Part shown: positions 26,621 through 35,169 of the stretch, in pieces
Layout of the letters: every line of letters begins with the position of its first letter
Position numbering within the stretch: the first letter of the stretch is position 1
Assembly: GCF_000438455.1 (NCBI RefSeq)
Contig: NZ_CAVG010000053.1
Location: 1 to 41,236 of the forward strand
Direction of reading: 5' to 3'
Length of the DNA: 41,236 bases
DNA from: Nosocomiicoccus massiliensis
GTDB lineage: Bacteria > Bacillota > Bacilli > Staphylococcales > Salinicoccaceae
The notes under the pieces: generated by a model
Seen by the model: the letters and a program-made list of their open reading frames with translations, nothing else
What the model was told of the DNA's origin: nothing
Databases searched by the model: none
Program-made: the position numbers and the translations under genes

Positions 26621-26830
26621 ATTTAACAAAAATATCCCGATTTTGTTAATTATCCGGGTTTATTTAACAAATTCTGTCTCGCGCAACGCGTTTTTGTTAA
26701 ATATAATTTTTTATCTAACAAAAATAGATCAAGAACACGAAATTCTGTTAATTAAATCAATATATCTAACAGATTCGACACTATTTTTTGTGAATAAGAT
26801 TGGATAGATAGTGTCTTTTTATCTTTTAAA
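26621..26830. repeat. ~208-bp intergenic repeat, copy 1, with 51-bp internal period
   Basis: Alternating inverted half-sites of the type TTTAACAAAAA and TTTTTGTTAAA fill this block. TGTT cores lie at 26644, 26695 and 26746, and AACA cores at 26666, 26717 and 26768, each exactly 51 bp apart. The block ends in a GACACTAT/ATAGTGTC stem (about 26777-26814) followed by T residues, which looks like a terminator. A second copy starts about 237 bp downstream. Translated frames are merely repeat translations. Confidence 0.75.
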
Positions 26831-26857
26831 CGTCATAACACAACTTCATCCAAATAT

Positions 26858-27067
26858 ATTTCACAAAAATATCCCGATTTTGTTAATTATCCGGATATAT
26901 TTAACATATTCTTCCTCGCGCAACGTGTTTTTGTTAAATATAATTTTTTATCTAACAAAAATTGATGAAGAACACGAAATTCTGTTAATTAAATCAATAT
27001 ATCTAACAGATTCGACGCGTTTTTATTAATAAAATCGCCCAGACAGTGTCTTTTTATCTTTTAAAAA
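26858..27067. repeat. ~208-bp intergenic repeat, copy 2
   Basis: This is a near-identical copy of 26621-26830, offset by 235-237 bp. The half-site order is the same, but the first arm (TTTCACAAAAA) and the last hairpin have decayed. Together the copies fill most of the 712-bp gap between the CBS-protein gene and copZ. The remainder, 26466-26620 and 27068-27133, shows no supported gene. Confidence 0.75.
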
Positions 27068-27133
27068 GAATAAAAGCCCCGTCCATCCTCACATATCGCA
27101 CGAACACCAATCTCTTCCACCGACTCTTCGCAT

Positions 27134-27167
27134 AAAAATACCCCCGCATCACCGAATGATACGGGGG
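27134..27167 (-). terminator. Terminator of copA-copZ transcript
   Basis: CCCCCG-x-ATCA arms with one internal mismatch (27141-27167) are followed on the minus strand by a T-rich run at 27134-27140. Confidence 0.85.
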
Positions 27168-27177
27168 CTATCATTAA

Positions 27178-27378
27178 TTACACGACGTCGAACCCTTGGT
27201 TTTCGATTGCTTCTGACATCGCTTCTTTTGTCACGTTATCTTCGTGTGTTACTGTGACGTCGCCTGCTTCAAGATCGACCGCAGCGCTTGTTATACCGTC
27301 TAATTTTTCGAGTGCACCTTCAACGGACTGTTTGCAGTGTCCGCATGTCATTCCTTCTACTTTAATGATTGTTTCCAT
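27178..27378 (-). CDS. copZ: Copper chaperone CopZ
   Basis: This is a 66-residue heavy-metal-associated domain protein. The copper-binding motif is MTCGHC (residues 10-15). It ferries Cu(I) to CopA. ATG 27378 follows AGGAG. It lies 12 bp after copA stops, and a terminator follows. Confidence 0.96.
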   Translation of the reverse strand: METIIKVEGMTCGHCKQSVEGALEKLDGITSAAVDLEAGDVTVTHEDNVTKEAMSEAIENQGFDVV

Positions 27379-27390
27379 ATTACTTCACTC

Positions 27391-29553
27391 CTATAATTTT
27401 ACGCGTTTTAATCTAAGTGCATTCGTTACGACACTGACTGAACTTAGTGCCATCGCTCCTCCAGCAACCCATGGTGCTAAAAATCCGAGTGCTGCTACTG
27501 GTATTCCGAGCGTGTTGTATGCGAATGCCCAAAATAGATTTTGTTTAATGTTTCTTATCGTTTTATTGCTTAATAAAATCGCTTTGTGAATCAGCGTTAA
27601 ATCTTCACCTAATATTGTGAGGTCAGCCGCTTCAATCGCAACGTCTGTGCCTGTACCCATTGCGATACCGATATCTGCTGTTGCGAGTGCCGGTGCGTCG
27701 TTGACGCCGTCACCGACCATACCTACTACTTTACCCGATTGTTGATATTTTTTAACTACTTCAGCTTTTTCTCCTGGTAAGACTTCTGCAATAACTGTGT
27801 CAATACCAACCGTTTTTGCGATCGCTTCTGCTGTACGTTTATTGTCACCTGTTAACATGACGACTTCTAGTCCATCATCTTTTAATAGAGAAATCGCGTG
27901 CTTTGCTGACTCTTTTACTGTATCAAGAACTGCGATTGTTCCTGCATACTTACGGTCAACTGCAATAATCATTGCTGTCTTTCCGTCGTATTCATATACT
28001 TCCATATCATCTGCTACTGATAAATCAACGCCATTATCTCGCATCAATTTCCGTGATCCAACTAACACGTCTTTCCCTTCAATTGTCGCTTCTATACCGT
28101 GCCCCGGTACTGCTGAAAACGCGTCAACTGCCGCGAGGTCGAGTTTTTCATCTTTTGCAAATTTTACAATCGCATTCGCAAGTGGATGTTCAGAATGATT
28201 TTCCGCACTCGCGACTAATCGTAACGTCTCTGCGCTCCCTGTATAATCCGTCACTTCTGGAGTACCATTAGTAATCGTTCCAGTCTTATCTAATATAATC
28301 GTGTCGAGTTGATGTGTCTTTTCAAGATGTTCTCCACCTTTAAATAGAATCCCGTGTTCTGCACCTTTACCTGTTCCGACCATGATCGATGTCGGTGTTG
28401 CAAGGCCAAGCGCACATGGACACGCGATGACTAATACGGATACGCTTGCGACGATTGCTTGTTCGATGTTTCCACTGATGAAATACCAAGCGATAAAAGT
28501 AATAATACCAATCCCGATAACTATTGGTACAAAGTAGTTCGAAATGACATCTGCCATACGTTGAATTGGTGCTTTGACACCTTGAGCGTCTTCAACGATT
28601 TTTACAATCGATTGTAACGTCGTGTCTTTACCGACCTTTGTCGCACGCATATCGATCGTTCCGTTTTCGTTGACCGTCGCACCAATGACTTCGTCACCTT
28701 CTGACTTTTCAACCGGAATCGATTCTCCTGTTAACATCGATTCATCGATCGACGTCATCCCTCTAATTATTTCACCGTCTACTGGGATCTTTTCTCCAGG
28801 CTTAATACGTAACACGTCTCCGACATTAACTTCTTCGACTTTTACCATAACTTCTTTACCGTCACGAATGATGCGAGCGTCACGTGCTTGCATGTCTAAT
28901 AGTTTTGAAATCGCACCAGACGTTTCTGTTTTGGCACGCGCTTCTAAATATCGTCCAAATAAAATTAACGTAATGATGACTGAGGAGGCTTCAAAATATA
29001 AATGTGGTTCTGTACCAAATTTTAACCATCGGTACGTCTCATACAAGCTAAATAAATACGCTGCAGACGTTCCCATTACGACGAGAACATCCATATTTGC
29101 ATTTAAAGATTTTATATTTTTATATGCACTCTTATAAAACTGCCATCCGATAATGAATTGAACTGGTGTTGCGAATGCAAGTTGGAACCACGGGTTCATA
29201 AATATATGTGGTAGAGGTATACCAAATAAGTGGTCGAGCATCGTAACGACAAGTGGTGCAGAAAGAATCGCACTAATAATCACTTTTAGCTTTAAACGTT
29301 CATGTTCTTGTTTTTTATCTCTATTATCTGATTCGGTGAACGTTGTCGCGTCAAATCCAATATCTTGAATGCGTTTAATAATATCTTCAGTTGTCACGCT
29401 ATTATTATCATAAGAAACAGTCGCTTTTTCTGTCGTTAAGTTCACAGACGCTGACTCTATTCCGTCCATTTTATTTAACACTTTTTCAATACGAGATGAG
29501 CACGACGCACACGTCATCCCGGTAATATTTAGCGTTTCTTTTTTCTCACTCAT
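27391..29553 (-). CDS. copA: Copper-exporting P1B-type ATPase
   Basis: CopA pumps Cu(I) out of the cytoplasm. The 720-residue protein has one N-terminal HMA domain with MTCASC (Cys15, Cys18), the TGES actuator loop, the membrane CPC motif ([11 protein letters not shown]), the phosphorylation site [14 protein letters not shown] with the HP dipeptide, TGDN and [11 protein letters not shown]. aureus CopA carries two HMA domains and is about 80 residues longer; only one is present here. It starts a few bases after csoR stops. Confidence 0.97.
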   Translation of the reverse strand: MSEKKETLNITGMTCASCSSRIEKVLNKMDGIESASVNLTTEKATVSYDNNSVTTEDIIKRIQDIGFDATTFTESDNRDKKQEHERLKLKVIISAILSAPLVVTMLDHLFGIPLPHIFMNPWFQLAFATPVQFIIGWQFYKSAYKNIKSLNANMDVLVVMGTSAAYLFSLYETYRWLKFGTEPHLYFEASSVIITLILFGRYLEARAKTETSGAISKLLDMQARDARIIRDGKEVMVKVEEVNVGDVLRIKPGEKIPVDGEIIRGMTSIDESMLTGESIPVEKSEGDEVIGATVNENGTIDMRATKVGKDTTLQSIVKIVEDAQGVKAPIQRMADVISNYFVPIVIGIGIITFIAWYFISGNIEQAIVASVSVLVIACPCALGLATPTSIMVGTGKGAEHGILFKGGEHLEKTHQLDTIILDKTGTITNGTPEVTDYTGSAETLRLVASAENHSEHPLANAIVKFAKDEKLDLAAVDAFSAVPGHGIEATIEGKDVLVGSRKLMRDNGVDLSVADDMEVYEYDGKTAMIIAVDRKYAGTIAVLDTVKESAKHAISLLKDDGLEVVMLTGDNKRTAEAIAKTVGIDTVIAEVLPGEKAEVVKKYQQSGKVVGMVGDGVNDAPALATADIGIAMGTGTDVAIEAADLTILGEDLTLIHKAILLSNKTIRNIKQNLFWAFAYNTLGIPVAALGFLAPWVAGGAMALSSVSVVTNALRLKRVKL

Positions 29554-29557
29554 TCAC

Positions 29558-29851
29558 TCACCTACTTTTTGAAAATTGTTTTAAAATACGCATTAACTCT
29601 TCGATATATTCGTCACCTTCACCTGTTTGAATTGCATCTGTCACGCAGTGTTTCATGTGGCGTTCAGTAATTTCAAGTCCAACGTTATGGAGTGCAGATT
29701 CGATCGCACGAATTTGTATTAATATATCCATACAGTACCGATCTTCTTCTACCATACGTTCCACACCGCGTACTTGTCCTTCAATACGACTCAAACGATT
29801 GATAAGTTTCGTCTTTTCTTCATCGTGTCGAATTGTTTTCTCTCTTTCCAC
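29558..29851 (-). CDS. csoR: Copper-sensing repressor CsoR
   Basis: CsoR binds Cu(I) and then leaves its operator. The 97-residue all-helical protein has the ligands Cys40, His65 and Cys69 (RYCMDIL, ERHMKHC). I choose GTG 29851 because GAGGTG lies five bases upstream; a TTG at 29866 is in frame but overlaps that site. An operator lies in the promoter just upstream. It is the first gene of csoR-copA-copZ. Confidence 0.95.
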   Translation of the reverse strand: MEREKTIRHDEEKTKLINRLSRIEGQVRGVERMVEEDRYCMDILIQIRAIESALHNVGLEITERHMKHCVTDAIQTGEGDEYIEELMRILKQFSKSR

Positions 29852-29880
29852 GTCGTCACCTCGCAATCATTTATATCTGC

Positions 29881-29909
29881 ATTATATACCCTATACGGGT
29901 ATACGTCAA
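29881..29909 (-). promoter_or_regulatory. csoR-copAZ promoter with CsoR operator in the spacer
   Basis: The -35 TTGACG (29904-29909) and -10 TATAAT (29881-29886) are 17 bp apart. The spacer holds the palindrome TATACCC-N5-GGGTATA (29885-29903), a GC-centred operator of the CsoR type, so bound CsoR would block RNA polymerase. Confidence 0.93.
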
Positions 29910-29931
29910 GTAGATGAAATACTAGAAAAAC

Positions 29932-29965
29932 AAAAAAACAGTTACGAAAAATCGTAACTGTTTTT
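29932..29965 (-). terminator. Terminator after ATLF protein gene
   Basis: CAGTTACGA (29939-) and TCGTAACTG (29952-29960) arms with A/T runs on both sides end the minus-strand gene that stops at 29964. Confidence 0.88.
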
Positions 29966-31238
29966 AATCTTCTTCTCGACCTGAGTAATATAAATAAACG
30001 ATTGCTAATATAAGAAGTACGACTGAGACGCTTAAAATGACGATCCATGTCGTATGTTTTGGCATCGTTTTGACGTGTGAGGTTTCACTTGTGAACGTAT
30101 TTTCTTCACCTTGAATATTTTTCTCCATAATTCGTGGCTGGAAGATTTGATACGCATCACTTAAGTTAGACGTTGCAGCGTCGACTTCTTCTTGTGAGAT
30201 ATCTTCATTCACGATGCGTTGTAAAATACTCGCTGCTTCTTTTTTCGCTTCCCTTAACTCCGGCGTAATATTACTCTCAGACACTTTTCCAACTTCGACG
30301 AGTAACGCACTTAAACGATCTGTATCGACGTCCGCTTTTGCCGTTGTATAAATCGATTCGACGTACGTTTTGTCGATGACATTGTCGTTTTTATCGCGCA
30401 CTTCTACAGCAACTTCGTAAAGCGTGCTCGGCTCGAGTCCATCAACGACTGCTGTTAAATCTTGCGTCGTTTTAACGACAGAACCGTTCACGATTACGTT
30501 ATAATATTCTCCGTTATAATCATCCCAAGATAATGAAAAACCGTCGCTCTTTACTTCAGTAATCGTAAATATTTTATGGTGCATATTTTCTAAAAACGCT
30601 GCCGTTTTTGGTGCACGTGACGATAATATATTTCGTGTGTCTTGGCTTAAATAATAATACGCAAAACTTTCTGCAAAATATTCTTCAACGTATTTAAAAT
30701 ACGGTTGCCCTGGAAACATTTTTTCATGTTCTTCAGCATGAATTTGAACGAATTCTTCTTTGTTAGATATCGTCGTCCCGTCTACTAAAAAGCTGTCGAC
30801 GATATGTCCGAATTCATGTAACTCTAAATTGACGTCACCATGATTATTTTTAATACCGGGTTCACTGGCTCCAACTCTTACATACGACTGGAAGCCTCCA
30901 AGTCCCGGTATATTATCCCACGTATCGGTATGTCCGCGGGGTACGACGCCTTTTAAATTACTAAACTCCGGGAATTCAGTCATCGGCAAGTCCGACAGTA
31001 TTAACGTGACGCCACTCGCATGCACGTTTTCTAAAATACGCGGATCAATTCGATTTAATCGACTGATGATGTTATTCACATGTGTTTCATTTTCTTCACT
31101 ATTTTCACTTAATCGTACATCGATCATATCCATTAAGTACGGGCTGACCGACGTTTCATTTGCGACTGCTGTCATCGGTGACAGTAGCACAGCCGGTATG
31201 AGTAAAAAAGATAGCAAAATCTTTTTAATCGTACGCAT
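29964..31238 (-). CDS. Membrane-anchored ATLF-type metallopeptidase with FnIII domain
   Basis: This is a 424-residue exported protein. Residues 1-26 form a signal peptide with likely cleavage after AVA. Residues ~50-225 resemble the anthrax-lethal-factor C-terminal peptidase fold (ATLF), shared with Pro-Pro endopeptidases. They carry zinc motif HEFGH (141-145) and downstream EEYFAESF with candidate third ligand Glu185/186. Residues ~226-300 look like a fibronectin type III domain, ~303-365 like a FIVAR three-helix module, and 397-417 form a C-terminal membrane helix with a short charged tail. No LPXTG motif is seen. The target is unknown; a cell-surface or host protein is possible. ATG 31238 follows AGGAG. 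Confidence 0.8.
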   Translation of the reverse strand: MRTIKKILLSFLLIPAVLLSPMTAVANETSVSPYLMDMIDVRLSENSEENETHVNNIISRLNRIDPRILENVHASGVTLILSDLPMTEFPEFSNLKGVVPRGHTDTWDNIPGLGGFQSYVRVGASEPGIKNNHGDVNLELHEFGHIVDSFLVDGTTISNKEEFVQIHAEEHEKMFPGQPYFKYVEEYFAESFAYYYLSQDTRNILSSRAPKTAAFLENMHHKIFTITEVKSDGFSLSWDDYNGEYYNVIVNGSVVKTTQDLTAVVDGLEPSTLYEVAVEVRDKNDNVIDKTYVESIYTTAKADVDTDRLSALLVEVGKVSESNITPELREAKKEAASILQRIVNEDISQEEVDAATSNLSDAYQIFQPRIMEKNIQGEENTFTSETSHVKTMPKHTTWIVILSVSVVLLILAIVYLYYSGREED

Positions 31239-31314
31239 TGCCTCACTCCTAGTTACGTCAATAGTACCATAACTACTTCAAGTCATCACTGGTGGTGTGT
31301 AAATTTTGACAAAG

Positions 31315-31340
31315 AAAAAAGAACCAACTTATGTTGATTC
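31315..31340 (-). terminator. Terminator after second BCCT gene
   Basis: GAATCAAC and GTTGGTTC (31333-31340 with 31321-31328) form an 8-bp stem with one or two G-T pairs, followed on the minus strand by T6. Confidence 0.75.
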
Positions 31341-31343
31341 CTT

Positions 31344-32957
31344 TTATATACCCTTTTGGTCGCTAGTTTCATCGATATAGTCTAATATATCTTGACTATG
31401 CTCTTGTGGCGTTCTTGATAGATACTCTTTCATCTGCTTTTCGTCTGGACGAATTGTTAGACCGAGGTATTTACGTTCGTTATTTGCATCTTTAAAGAAG
31501 GCAATTACCATTAAAATTATGACGACACTAAACGGTAATGCGGCAATAATCGCAGCAGACTGAATCGCACTAAGTGCTTCTTCTCCCCCTGCAAGTAGTA
31601 ATACAACTGCAATTGCAGATAAAGAAATACCCCAAATAACTTTCATAATTGTCGATGGTTGTAATGATCCATTAGATGTTTGCATACCGAGAACGAATGT
31701 GGCTGAGTCTGCACTCGTTATAAAGAATACTGCAACTAGGAAAATCGCAATCACTGATAGTAACGTACCAAGTGGTAGCTTATCGAATATCGCAAATAGC
31801 TGCTCTTCTGGTGCAAGATCTGCTATGCCTGGGAATTGTAATGCGATACTCATTCCTGTCGTACCAAAAACACTAAACCAAACAATCGCAATTAATGTTG
31901 GTACGAGCATAACCGCTAGGACAAATTCTCTAATTGTACGCCCTCGAGATACACGTGCAATAAATACACCTACGAATGGCGTCCAGCTTAACCACCAACC
32001 CCAGTAGTAAATCGTCCAGTCTTGCAACCATTGAGACTTCTGAGGGTTATTAAAACCTGAGTCTAAAGTTTGATACATAAATTCTTGTAAATAGACCCCT
32101 GTTGACGTAGTCATCATTGTGAAAATCGCAAGTGTAGGCCCTACAATTAATACAATTAAAAATAGAATTCCTGCAAGCACCATATTAGTATTACTTAACA
32201 ATTGAATCCCTTTAGATAATCCAGTATATGCACTGAGTAAAAAGAGAATTGTAACAATAATAATAATGATAAGTTGAATGGAGAATCCGTTTGGAATTCC
32301 AAATAAGTACGTGAGTCCCCCATTAATTTGAAGCGTACCGACACCAAGTGATACCGCAACACCAACAACTGTGGCGAAGACTGCGAGAACATCGATGATT
32401 GTTCCGAGCCATCCATCCACCTTATCTCCAAAGATTGGACGTAATGTTTTAGAGATTAGACCATTCTCCTCTTTACGAAATGCTGCATAAGCTAATGCAA
32501 GCGCAACTACTCCGTACGCTGCCCAAGCGTGAATCCCCCAGTGCATGATCGTCGCACGCATTGCTTCGAGTGCTTGATCTTTTCCACCTTCACCAGTTGA
32601 GGGGTTCACCATGTGACTAATTGGTTCAGATGCACCATAGAACACTAAACCAATTCCCATTCCTGCACTAAATAACATCGCTAACCAAGAAATCGTCCTG
32701 AATTCTGGCTTTTCATCGGGCTTGCCGAGCTTTAATTTTCCGATAGGACTGAGCGATAAAAAGATACAGAAAAAGATAAACCCTGTCATAATGATCATAT
32801 AGTACCAACCGAGATTGACTGAAATTGCATTCGCTATTTTTCCAGCAACATTTCCAAACTCCTCCGGGAAAACTACACCTATCAATACAAGTAGAATTAC
32901 GACTACTACAGAAACTTTAAATACATTTGTTAACCGTTTACCTTCATTGTCTGTCAA
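31344..32957 (-). CDS. BCCT family betaine/choline/carnitine transporter (second copy)
   Basis: This is a ~537-residue sodium-coupled osmolyte transporter with twelve predicted helices. The signature is present (WWLSWTPFVGVFIARVSRG), as is LSPIGKLKLG. It is longer than the first copy at its hydrophilic C-terminus. TTG 32957 (TTG ACA GAC) follows AAAGGAGAG by about six bases; upstream in-frame starts lack a ribosome binding site. Its upstream region is duplicated in front of the thioesterase gene at 33405-33508. The substrate is probably glycine betaine, but carnitine or choline is possible. Confidence 0.93.
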   Translation of the reverse strand: MTDNEGKRLTNVFKVSVVVVILLVLIGVVFPEEFGNVAGKIANAISVNLGWYYMIIMTGFIFFCIFLSLSPIGKLKLGKPDEKPEFRTISWLAMLFSAGMGIGLVFYGASEPISHMVNPSTGEGGKDQALEAMRATIMHWGIHAWAAYGVVALALAYAAFRKEENGLISKTLRPIFGDKVDGWLGTIIDVLAVFATVVGVAVSLGVGTLQINGGLTYLFGIPNGFSIQLIIIIIVTILFLLSAYTGLSKGIQLLSNTNMVLAGILFLIVLIVGPTLAIFTMMTTSTGVYLQEFMYQTLDSGFNNPQKSQWLQDWTIYYWGWWLSWTPFVGVFIARVSRGRTIREFVLAVMLVPTLIAIVWFSVFGTTGMSIALQFPGIADLAPEEQLFAIFDKLPLGTLLSVIAIFLVAVFFITSADSATFVLGMQTSNGSLQPSTIMKVIWGISLSAIAVVLLLAGGEEALSAIQSAAIIAALPFSVVIILMVIAFFKDANNERKYLGLTIRPDEKQMKEYLSRTPQEHSQDILDYIDETSDQKGI

Positions 32958-32970
32958 AATTTTCTCTCCT

Positions 32971-33101
32971 TTTGTAATTTTATAACATACCATTATAAGA
33001 CATATAACAACGGATGAGTCAAGAAACACTATTAATTCGTTCTTTTTTAAAGCATCATACCTTAAATTTCGATATTACGAAGAAATAAAAGTAAAATAAT
33101 A
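32971..33101. pseudogene. Collapsed duplicate of the thioesterase locus
   Basis: 32971-33075 matches 33405-33508, the region upstream of the thioesterase gene. At 33076-33101 the sequence jumps to an exact 26-bp copy of the end of that gene (33969-33994: codons for YEEIKVK and stop). The coding body is missing. The same hairpin terminator follows both copies. The first part also serves as the upstream region of the second BCCT gene, with TATAAT at 32992-32997 on the minus strand. Confidence 0.75.
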
Positions 33102-33112
33102 AAGAACATTAG

Positions 33113-33149
33113 AAAACACGTGTGTCTCTATGTGAGACACACGTGTTTT
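33113..33149. terminator. 16-bp hairpin terminator, copy 1
   Basis: Arms 33113-33128 and 33134-33149 pair perfectly with a five-base loop. It is the sister of the hairpin at 34003-34040, with a compensating T-A to C-G change between copies. It also ends the minus-strand small membrane-protein gene. Confidence 0.9.
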
Positions 33150-33330
33150 ATTCTCTTCTCTGATGCTTATTTTTGATGTGTAGAAATAAAGTAATTAACA
33201 TAAAAATTATTGTAACAGGTATGTAAAATGAAGGTTTTATACCTTCTGGCGATGAATAATGAGCGTAAGTTAAAATAATGAGATAAATAATAGTGCTGAT
33301 GAGATAATAAAAATTAAAAATCGAAATCAT
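33148..33330 (-). CDS. Small two-helix membrane protein (up to 60 aa)
   Basis: This is a hydrophobic protein of 57-60 residues with two predicted helices separated by the short YSSPEGIKPS loop and a basic tail KNKHQRRE. The family is not recognised. AAGGAG at 33331-33336 directly abuts ATG 33330 with no spacer; ATT at 33321 would be nine bases away, so the actual start is unclear. The gene lies between the two copies of the thioesterase-locus duplication. Confidence 0.6.
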   Translation of the reverse strand: MISIFNFYYLISTIIYLIILTYAHYSSPEGIKPSFYIPVTIIFMLITLFLHIKNKHQRRE

Positions 33331-33563
33331 CTCCTTAATAATATTTTTTAAAATTCTGATTTATGTACTTATGTAATAGTATACTATTTTATTAATTAAA
33401 AATATTTGTAATTTTATAACATGCCATTATAAGATACTTAACATCGAAAGAGTCCAGAGAACTCATACTTCGTTCTTTTTTAAAGCATCACTCCTTAAAT
33501 TTCGATATGATAATATTATAAATATCCAAATTTATTTTTATAACCGAAAAGAGGTCAACACAT

Positions 33564-33992
33564 ATGGCATACGTTGCTGAAACTGAAATACAATTATTAT
33601 ATGCAGATACGGATATGATGGGCGTCATGTATCACGGAAATTATATAAAATGGCTAGAGCTTGGGAGAATTCAATTAATTGAAGATCTCGGGTTTAGTTA
33701 TGTTGAAATGGAAAAAGAAGGGTTCGTTGCACCGATTCACAACGTCAATATTACGTATAAAAATCCGATTATATACGGCGACCGTGCATTTGTACGCACG
33801 TGGGTCGAAAAGAACACTGGAATACGCGTGACGTATGGTTTTGAAATCGTCAATGAAGCGCGTGAAACGTGTGCAGACGGTGAAGTGACATGTATCGTCG
33901 GTAAAAAGACAGAAACTGGTTTTCGTCCAGTAAACTTTAAAAAGGCATATCCTGAATGGTTTAATAAGTACGAAGAAATAAAAGTAAAATAA
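33564..33992 (+). CDS. Acyl-CoA thioesterase, 4-hydroxybenzoyl-CoA thioesterase family
   Basis: This is a 142-residue hotdog-fold thioesterase of the YbgC/4HBT type. The catalytic aspartate segment is YADTDMMGVMYHGNYIKWLE (residues 14-33). It hydrolyses acyl-CoA; chain preference is unknown. ATG 33564 follows AGAGG. Its upstream and downstream sequences are partly repeated at 32971-33149, evidence for a past duplication. Confidence 0.93.
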   Translation: MAYVAETEIQLLYADTDMMGVMYHGNYIKWLELGRIQLIEDLGFSYVEMEKEGFVAPIHNVNITYKNPIIYGDRAFVRTWVEKNTGIRVTYGFEIVNEARETCADGEVTCIVGKKTETGFRPVNFKKAYPEWFNKYEEIKVK

Positions 33993-34002
33993 TAGAAATC
34001 AA

Positions 34003-34040
34003 AAAACACGTGCGTCTCTATGTTGAGACGCACGTGTTTT
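34003..34040. terminator. 16-bp hairpin terminator, copy 2
   Basis: Arms 34003-34018 and 34025-34040 pair perfectly, with A/T runs on both sides. It ends both the thioesterase gene and the convergent lipoprotein gene (stop at 34039). Confidence 0.92.
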
Positions 34041-34506
34041 ATTCTTCTAGCGTTAAACCATTTCGTTCGAAAATGAATTTATGCTTATTAAAACTGATTT
34101 TTCCGTCACTCATTTCAGCGCGTTCGTCTACGATGCCCTCTTTAATGAGTGCGCGGAGTTTTTTATCATCATAAAGGATGACCATCTTTTGAGTGATTGT
34201 ATCATCACTATTTACTGCAAAGTCAAACTTCACAGTACCTCTCGGTAATTTTTCATATTTTTCTTTAAGTTTTTGTTTTTCATCTTGTAATGACTCTCTC
34301 GCGTCTTTTTTTGTGTCATAACCCCAATATTTTAAAGGAGCTGTCGTTTCGTACACTTCTTTTGTCACCGCATTATTTTTGTGGGTGACTGTCACTGTAC
34401 GATCGTACTCTTCAAAGGTTCCGGTAAATACGGACTTTTTTGTAGACACACATGCAGTGAGCACGAGCACTAGAGCGAGTAGAGTTATTATTTTAATAAT
34501 TTTCAA
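34039..34506 (-). CDS. DUF1307-like lipoprotein A
   Basis: This is a ~155-residue lipoprotein with signal peptide KIIKIITLLALVLVLTAC (lipobox LTAC) and a domain starting FTGTFEEYDRTVTV. It resembles its two neighbours and the YehR/DUF1307 family, whose function is unknown. TTG 34506 gives a normal lipoprotein signal; a GTG at 34515 is the alternative. AAAAGG lies upstream. Confidence 0.8.
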   Translation of the reverse strand: MKIIKIITLLALVLVLTACVSTKKSVFTGTFEEYDRTVTVTHKNNAVTKEVYETTAPLKYWGYDTKKDARESLQDEKQKLKEKYEKLPRGTVKFDFAVNSDDTITQKMVILYDDKKLRALIKEGIVDERAEMSDGKISFNKHKFIFERNGLTLEE

Positions 34507-34605
34507 TATAAGCACATACCTTTTAACATTGTACGTGTTATATCGTAACATAATTTGCTCATATACGAACAGCTATAACGCTGTTGATAAAACACACACA
34601 ATCAA

Positions 34606-35073
34606 TTATTCCTGTTCTTTTAGACCGTCTGCTTCGTATTGTTCTTTCGTTTCTTTAAAACTTACTGTTGACGCTGATTTATCACCATCAAGGAAGCCAA
34701 CTTCAATTAACCCTTGAACATTTTCTGGCGTTGTATAATCTAAGTCAAATGTCATGATGATTGCTTGTTTTTCTTCATCTACTTCGACATTCACTTTAAC
34801 AGCTCCGTCGGGTGCATTACTTGCAAGTTTTTCATATGCTTCTCTTTGAACGTCTGCAGCTTCTTTTGCTTGATCGTCATCTTCGATACCGCCTGCTTCA
34901 TAAGACAATTCATATACGAGATGTTCTGACTGTATATCGTCACCTTCAACGACTACTGTTGACTGAACGTCCATGTCGTCAATCGTCCCTGTAAACACGT
35001 GTTCTGATGGACCTTTATTACATGCAACAAGTACTATAACCATTAAAGATAATAGTATCGTTCTTAGTTTCAT
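34606..35073 (-). CDS. DUF1307-like lipoprotein B
   Basis: This is a 155-residue lipoprotein with lipobox LVAC (cysteine 18) and the same kind of domain as its neighbours: FTGTIDDMDVQSTV and YTTPENVQGLIEVGFLDGD. The function is unknown; extracytoplasmic, membrane-anchored. ATG 35073 follows GGAG by nine bases. It lies between two paralogues, so tandem duplication is likely. Confidence 0.85.
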   Translation of the reverse strand: MKLRTILLSLMVIVLVACNKGPSEHVFTGTIDDMDVQSTVVVEGDDIQSEHLVYELSYEAGGIEDDDQAKEAADVQREAYEKLASNAPDGAVKVNVEVDEEKQAIIMTFDLDYTTPENVQGLIEVGFLDGDKSASTVSFKETKEQYEADGLKEQE

Positions 35074-35169
35074 TATTAAAAACTCCCTTTATTGTTTCTA
35101 TTATACAATTAAATATTATGTATTAGAATAAGTCCAGAAGAACTTATCCTTTTTCAGTATTACCGCATC

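Noticed and set aside
26543..26626. 27-codon frame preceded by GAGGTG
   Set aside because: The spacing is good, but there is no recognisable peptide and the frame ends inside the repeat. Too weak to call a gene.
26610..27029. Two similar open frames of 65 and 72 codons
   Set aside because: Both are translations of the duplicated repeat. Their similarity is explained by the DNA repeat, and there is no Shine-Dalgarno sequence.
26621..27067. CRISPR array
   Set aside because: The period is regular, but the half-sites alternate in orientation and vary, the intervening sequence is not unique spacers, and no cas genes are present.
29791..30048. 85-codon minus frame across csoR promoter and terminator
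   Set aside because: It crosses the terminator at 29932-29965 and the CsoR operator, and has no ribosome binding site.
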